This document shows, one piece after another, positions 41,884 to 44,850 of a DNA stretch of 44,850 bases. The notes under the pieces are model-generated. The model did no database searches, was not told the DNA's origin, and worked only from the letters and a program-made list of their open reading frames with translations. Positions within the stretch are counted from its first letter, which is position 1, and each line of letters starts with the position of its first letter. Source of the stretch: an uncultured Oscillospiraceae bacterium (GTDB taxonomy: Bacteria; Bacillota; Clostridia; Oscillospirales; Oscillospiraceae); NCBI GenBank assembly GCA_934573735.1, contig CAKTMC010000016.1:1-44850 (forward strand). The letters are read 5' to 3'. The translations under genes and the position numbers were made by a program.

Positions 41884-41959
41884 TGGTGCTCCAGCGGGGA
41901 TTCGAACCCCGGACACCCTGCTTAAAAGGCAGGTGCTCTGCCTACTGAGCTACTGGGGC
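41884..41959 (-). tRNA. tRNA-Lys (anticodon TTT)
   Basis: 76 nt with encoded CCA. The anticodon loop CTTTTAA gives TTT, and the D, anticodon and T stems are normal (T loop TTCGAAT). The acceptor stem GCCCCAG/CTGGAGC has a C-A mismatch at 3:70. Last gene of the cluster. Confidence 0.96.
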
Positions 41960-41962
41960 GAA

Positions 41963-42036
41963 TGGCTGGGATGGCGGGACTCGAACCCACTATATCGGAG
42001 TCAAAGTCCGGTGTGTTACCATTACACTACATCCCA
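41963..42036 (-). tRNA. tRNA-Gln (anticodon TTG)
   Basis: 74 nt with encoded CCA. Loop CTTTGAC gives TTG, and the acceptor stem TGGGATG/CATCCCA is fully paired. It lies 3 bp upstream of tRNA-Lys. Confidence 0.97.
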
Positions 42037-42060
42037 AGATCTTTCGCTGTTTCTATTTCA

Positions 42061-42085
42061 AAGAGGCCGGCTCAGCCGGCCTCTT
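42061..42085. other. Perfect hairpin inside the tRNA cluster
   Basis: AAGAGGCCGGC pairs with GCCGGCCTCTT around a 3-base loop (11-bp stem), between tRNA-His and tRNA-Gln. On the minus strand it is followed by TGAAATAGAAAC, so it is a weak terminator at best. A processing or stability element is as likely. Confidence 0.7.
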
Positions 42086-42090
42086 CTATA

Positions 42091-42166
42091 TGGGGTGGGA
42101 TATGGGGCTCGAACCCACGACACCCGGAACCACAATCCGGTGCTCTGCCAACTGAGCTAATCCCAC
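42091..42166 (-). tRNA. tRNA-His (anticodon GTG)
   Basis: 76 nt with encoded CCA, not counting the extra G-1 encoded at 42167. Loop TTGTGGT gives GTG, and the acceptor GTGGGAT/ATCCCAC is fully paired. Confidence 0.97.
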
Positions 42167-42208
42167 CATATTTAATTTATATATAAAATCCTTTCGGATG
42201 ATATATCG

Positions 42209-42285
42209 TGGCACGCCAAGAGGGATTCGAACCCCCGACCTACTGCTTAGAAGGCAGTTGCTCTATCCTGCTGAGCTATTGGCGC
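42209..42285 (-). tRNA. tRNA-Arg (anticodon TCT)
   Basis: 77 nt with encoded CCA. Loop CTTCTAA gives TCT. The acceptor GCGCCAA/TTGGCGT has a G-U pair at 1:72. Confidence 0.97.
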
Positions 42286-42308
42286 ATATTAAGCCTCACC
42301 CAGCTTGG

Positions 42309-42382
42309 TGGAGCGGGTGATGGGAATCGAACCCACGTATCCAGCTTGGAAGGCTGGTGTTCTACCATTGAACTACACCCGC
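42309..42382 (-). tRNA. tRNA-Gly (anticodon TCC)
   Basis: 74 nt with encoded CCA. Loop CTTCCAA gives TCC, and the acceptor GCGGGTG/CACCCGC is fully paired. First gene of the cluster. Confidence 0.97.
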
Positions 42383-42408
42383 ATGGCCGTTCCCTATTCA
42401 GCCATGAG

Positions 42409-42438
42409 ATAATAACATATTTATATGCCGCCTGTCAA
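42409..42438 (-). promoter_or_regulatory. Promoter of the tRNA cluster
   Basis: On the minus strand TTGACA (42433-42438), 18 bp, TATTAT (42409-42414), 26 bp before tRNA-Gly. Confidence 0.7.
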
Positions 42439-42505
42439 TAACTTTTCGCAGTTTTTATCATTTTTCTGACGGCAAAAATTTTTTACCCAGTAAAATTCGG
42501 AAAAA

Positions 42506-42539
42506 TCCGGCTGCCGCAGTGCCTTTTGCGACAGCCGGA
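42506..42539 (-). terminator. Terminator after the Ig-repeat protein gene
   Basis: TCCGGCTGTCGC/GCGGCAGCCGGA 12-bp stem with one mismatch, followed on the minus strand by TTTTTCC. It also isolates the tRNA promoter. Confidence 0.8.
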
Positions 42540-42562
42540 AGCAAGCTTTAGCTGATTAGAGC

Positions 42563-44095
42563 TTATCTTCTGCGCCTGCGGCCGGTATTGCCGCGGCTCA
42601 TGATGTAGACATATGCGCCGAGAGCTGCAAGAGCAAGCACTGCCGCGATTATACCCGCGACAAGAAGGACATTCGACTTCTTTGCGGCGGGCGCCTGAGT
42701 GTTGCCGCTGGGAACGGGAGCTTCGCTCGGCTTTTCGCTGAGCTCGGGGCTTTGCGCCGCGTCCTCGGTGACGCTAATCTTAAAGCTCGTTTCCTTGCCG
42801 CCGTAGCTTACCTTTATCTCGTACTCGCCCGCCTTGTTGAAGGCATTGGGAGAGCAGCTGAAGCCGGTGCTGATTTCCTTTTTCTCGCTGCCGGTATCCA
42901 CGGTGAGCTTCATGCCGGTGGTGTCAAGCTTTTCGCCGACCTTATACTGGAGCTTTGCGGGCGGGGTGCTGACGGAGATGCTCTTGACCTCCTCCTTCGC
43001 CTTGACCTTGACGGTGAAGCTTGTGCTCTTGCCGCCGAAGGTGACGGTTATGGCCTGAGTGCCCTCCTTATTAAACGTGGTGGGAGAGCAGGTGAAGCCC
43101 TCGCTCACGTCCTCAATTCTGCCGCCGGCATAGCTGACGCGGAGCTTGAGCCCGGAGGTGTCGAGCGTATCGCCGACGACGTATTCAAGCTTTGCGGGCT
43201 TGGAGATGATGCTCATGTTCTCGATTTTCTTCTCGTCCGCCTTTACGGTGACGGAGAAGGTACATTCCTTACCCTTGTAATCGACCGTGATGTCGATGCT
43301 GCCCTCATCGCGCAGCTCGGTCGGGTAAAGACCGAAGCCGCCCTCAAGCTCCTCGGTTTTGCCGTTTGTGTAGACGACGCGCAGCTTCATGCCCGTTGCG
43401 TCAAGCCAGTCGCCGACGGTGTACTCCGTGCGCTTGGGCATGGTGCTGACAGTGATGTAGGAGACTGCCGCCTCGTCCACGGTCACGCTCACGGTAGAGG
43501 TCGTAACAACTGAGCTCTGACCGTTATTGGTGTTGGTGACCTCGCAGTAATAATAGGTCGTGCCTGTCTTGGAGGTATCGGGCTTATAGCTGTTTTGCAC
43601 CTCGTCCTTGATGAGAGTGCCGTCACGGTTGAGGTTATAGGTGTTGGAATACCACTGATAGCTGAGCGTACCGTAATCGTTGACGGAGGCGCGAAGCTCT
43701 ATCTTCACGTCGTCGCCCTGATAGCAGCTTATGTTCTCGGGCACCACGACGCTCGGAGTCGCGGCGACGATGAGGCAGGAGTAGGTCACGGTTTTGCCGG
43801 GGTTCGTCCCGTCGGAGGAGAAGGCGAGGGTGAAGCTGTAGTTGCCGGCATACATGGGAGTTCCGCGCAGATAATGGTGATACATACCGTCCTTAAGCTC
43901 TGTCTCAACAACGCAGCCGCTCGGGACTGCTCCGGCGGTGCAGGCGACGGAAGCGAACTCGTTTTTTTCGAGTATCATGTCGATGCGCTCACCGGCGACG
44001 GAGGTGTTAAGGTAAGTATAATCCGCCATGGCTGCGGGCATTGCGCCGAGCAGCAGGATAAAAATCAAAATAAATGCAAATAAACGTTTTTTCAT
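42563..44095 (-). CDS. Cell-surface protein with Ig-like repeats and C-terminal anchor
   Basis: 510 aa. Signal peptide (MKKRLFAFILIFILLLGAMPAAMA) and an N-terminal domain precede an Ig-like domain (about 120-205, with YQWYSN and YYYCEVTN). Three tandem Big_3-type repeats of about 75-80 residues follow, each with the pattern Y-x-VGD-x-LD-x-(S/T)GMKL. A Ser/Pro-rich linker, one transmembrane helix and a tail of five Arg end it. The protein would be displayed outside and held by its C-terminus, so an adhesive or structural role is plausible. The ATG at 44095 has AAAGGA upstream, and a strong promoter precedes it. Confidence 0.85.
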   Translation of the reverse strand: MKKRLFAFILIFILLLGAMPAAMADYTYLNTSVAGERIDMILEKNEFASVACTAGAVPSGCVVETELKDGMYHHYLRGTPMYAGNYSFTLAFSSDGTNPGKTVTYSCLIVAATPSVVVPENISCYQGDDVKIELRASVNDYGTLSYQWYSNTYNLNRDGTLIKDEVQNSYKPDTSKTGTTYYYCEVTNTNNGQSSVVTTSTVSVTVDEAAVSYITVSTMPKRTEYTVGDWLDATGMKLRVVYTNGKTEELEGGFGLYPTELRDEGSIDITVDYKGKECTFSVTVKADEKKIENMSIISKPAKLEYVVGDTLDTSGLKLRVSYAGGRIEDVSEGFTCSPTTFNKEGTQAITVTFGGKSTSFTVKVKAKEEVKSISVSTPPAKLQYKVGEKLDTTGMKLTVDTGSEKKEISTGFSCSPNAFNKAGEYEIKVSYGGKETSFKISVTEDAAQSPELSEKPSEAPVPSGNTQAPAAKKSNVLLVAGIIAAVLALAALGAYVYIMSRGNTGRRRRR

Positions 44096-44146
44096 GGGAA
44101 AAGCATATCCTTTCAAACACACTTAAAACATACCTATACAAAATAT

Positions 44147-44175
44147 ATTATAGCGTTTTTCGCGCATAAAGTCAA
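44147..44175 (-). promoter_or_regulatory. Promoter of the Ig-repeat protein gene
   Basis: On the minus strand TTGACT (44170-44175), 17 bp, TATAAT (44147-44152). The leader is about 45 nt. Confidence 0.8.
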
Positions 44176-44181
44176 TACATA

Positions 44182-44269
44182 GCCGCTCGACAGAGCGGCC
44201 GGCAGCTATACGAATGGGCAGCTTGAATGTTGGAAAATTAACTTTTGCTCAGCGCCCTCGGAGGGGCGC
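44182..44269. other. Two GC-rich hairpins between divergent promoters
   Basis: GCCGCTC/GAGCGGC (44182-44199) and GCGCCC/GGGCGC (44252-44269). They lie upstream of both promoters, so they are not in either transcript. They could be old terminators or repeat remnants. Confidence 0.5.
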
Positions 44270-44275
44270 CGGCTG

Positions 44276-44304
44276 TTGACCTCACTTCAAAAGAATGCTA
44301 CAAT
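44276..44304 (+). promoter_or_regulatory. Promoter of the SCP2-like gene
   Basis: TTGACC (44276-44281), 17 bp, TACAAT (44299-44304). Confidence 0.75.
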
Positions 44305-44351
44305 AAAGCATCCGCATACGGTAAAAAAAGCGAAAAGAAAGGAAGGAAAGT

Positions 44352-44747
44352 ATGAGATTTCTGGATGATGAATGGTATGAGATCCACCTGAAGAAGATCG
44401 GCGAGACCTTTACCGTTCCGGGGAAGCTGAACACCTCCCTTGTCGAGGTTTACCGCAACGTCTGGGGGGAGCCGGGCAATGTCAAATGGATCAAGTATGA
44501 AGTGGAAAACACGATGGTAAAGGAAATCACGCGCGGCGAGGGCGAGGACAGCGTTCCCGAGGCGGCCTTCCGCTGCTTCGGCGAGTATAAGAGCTATGTC
44601 TCGGTCTGCCAGCGCCGTCTTGACCCCAAGATGGGTATTCTGGGCGGAGTATTCAAGCTGGAGGGCGGCGTAATGGCGGCCATGCCCATGCTTCCCGTCT
44701 ATGACAAGCTTACCCAGTGCAAGCGCATCAACGGCATGGAGTTTTAA
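44352..44747 (+). CDS. SCP2-like sterol/lipid-carrier domain protein
   Basis: 131 aa, no signal peptide, probably cytoplasmic. The C-terminal half (CFGEYKSYVSVCQRRLDPKMGILGGVFKLEGGVMAAMPMLPVYDKL) resembles the SCP2 lipid-binding fold, where a strand pair is followed by the G-x-(F/L)K(L/V)-x-G turn. The N-terminal half is not recognised. GGAAGGAAAG precedes the ATG. A lipid-related role is inferred only from this resemblance. Confidence 0.6.
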   Translation: MRFLDDEWYEIHLKKIGETFTVPGKLNTSLVEVYRNVWGEPGNVKWIKYEVENTMVKEITRGEGEDSVPEAAFRCFGEYKSYVSVCQRRLDPKMGILGGVFKLEGGVMAAMPMLPVYDKLTQCKRINGMEF

Positions 44748-44776
44748 GACAGCTATAGACTGCAAAACACGGCTCC

Positions 44777-44808
44777 TTGGGGCACCCTCCGTAAGGAAGG
44801 TGCCCCAA
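44777..44808 (+). terminator. Strong hairpin after the SCP2-like gene
   Basis: TTGGGGCACC pairs with GGTGCCCCAA, with an inner TCC/GGA stem. Only a short mixed tail (CTGCTTTAC) follows, so it may be a terminator or a dispersed palindromic repeat. Confidence 0.6.
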
Positions 44809-44850
44809 CTGCTTTACACTTGACTCCTTTTCGGATTGTGTTGTCACAAT

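Noticed and set aside
41780..42441. Plus-strand open frames across the tRNA cluster
   Set aside because: They are translations of the reverse complements of tRNA genes, which are recognised by full cloverleaf features.
1..44850. CRISPR array or prophage
   Set aside because: No regularly spaced direct repeats, cas genes, integrase or phage structural genes were seen anywhere in the window.

Overview
The window looks like the replication-origin region of a spore-forming, low-to-moderate GC Clostridia chromosome, most likely an Oscillospiraceae/Ruminococcaceae-type gut bacterium. The evidence is a GerK-type germinant receptor operon, the spore protease gene gpr, a candidate sigma-E promoter and two candidate forespore promoters, perfect Firmicutes parS sites, remB between recF and gyrB, and GC-rich third codon positions. 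The family assignment is inference.

Left edge (1-4.1 kb): on the minus strand, two tandem consensus promoters and a leader typical of a 16S rRNA operon point off the left end of the window. Divergent from it is gerKA-gerKC-gerKB. From 4.15 to 26.3 kb nearly every gene is on the minus strand. In transcription order these are gpr, parA, parB, serS, dnaA, dnaN, an S4-domain gene, recF, remB, gyrB, gyrA, a small membrane protein, rnhA, an ABC exporter, a GNAT enzyme, mfd, a PrsA-like foldase and glyA. Two parS centromere sites sit just upstream of parA. The dnaA-dnaN gap holds candidate origin elements. The strand switch at gpr/rpsT and the leftward rRNA operon both agree with an origin inside the window.

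Right part (26.5-44.8 kb) is more accessory. It contains rpsT, a lipid kinase, a truncated lipoprotein gene, an mscS-like channel with a membrane-anchored partner, asnS and plsY. The plsY leader region is filled by a 277-bp element with terminal inverted repeats and at least five internal hairpins. Then come a peptidoglycan DL-endopeptidase (M14), a complete tctCBA tricarboxylate-transporter operon, ogt with a small membrane protein, and a lipoprotein that is the intact paralogue of the truncated one. A compact XRE repressor plus 53-residue protein module with operators built into a perfect promoter follows, then a radical-SAM plus PLP-enzyme operon, a five-tRNA cluster (Gly-Arg-His-Gln-Lys), an Ig-repeat surface protein and an SCP2-like protein.

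The most unusual items are the structured element in front of plsY, the XRE/small-protein module, the radical-SAM/PLP operon with an atypical cysteine spacing, the duplicated and truncated lipoprotein locus, and the DnaA signature variant (GRNH instead of GRDH) alongside non-canonical repeated motifs in the dnaA-dnaN gap.
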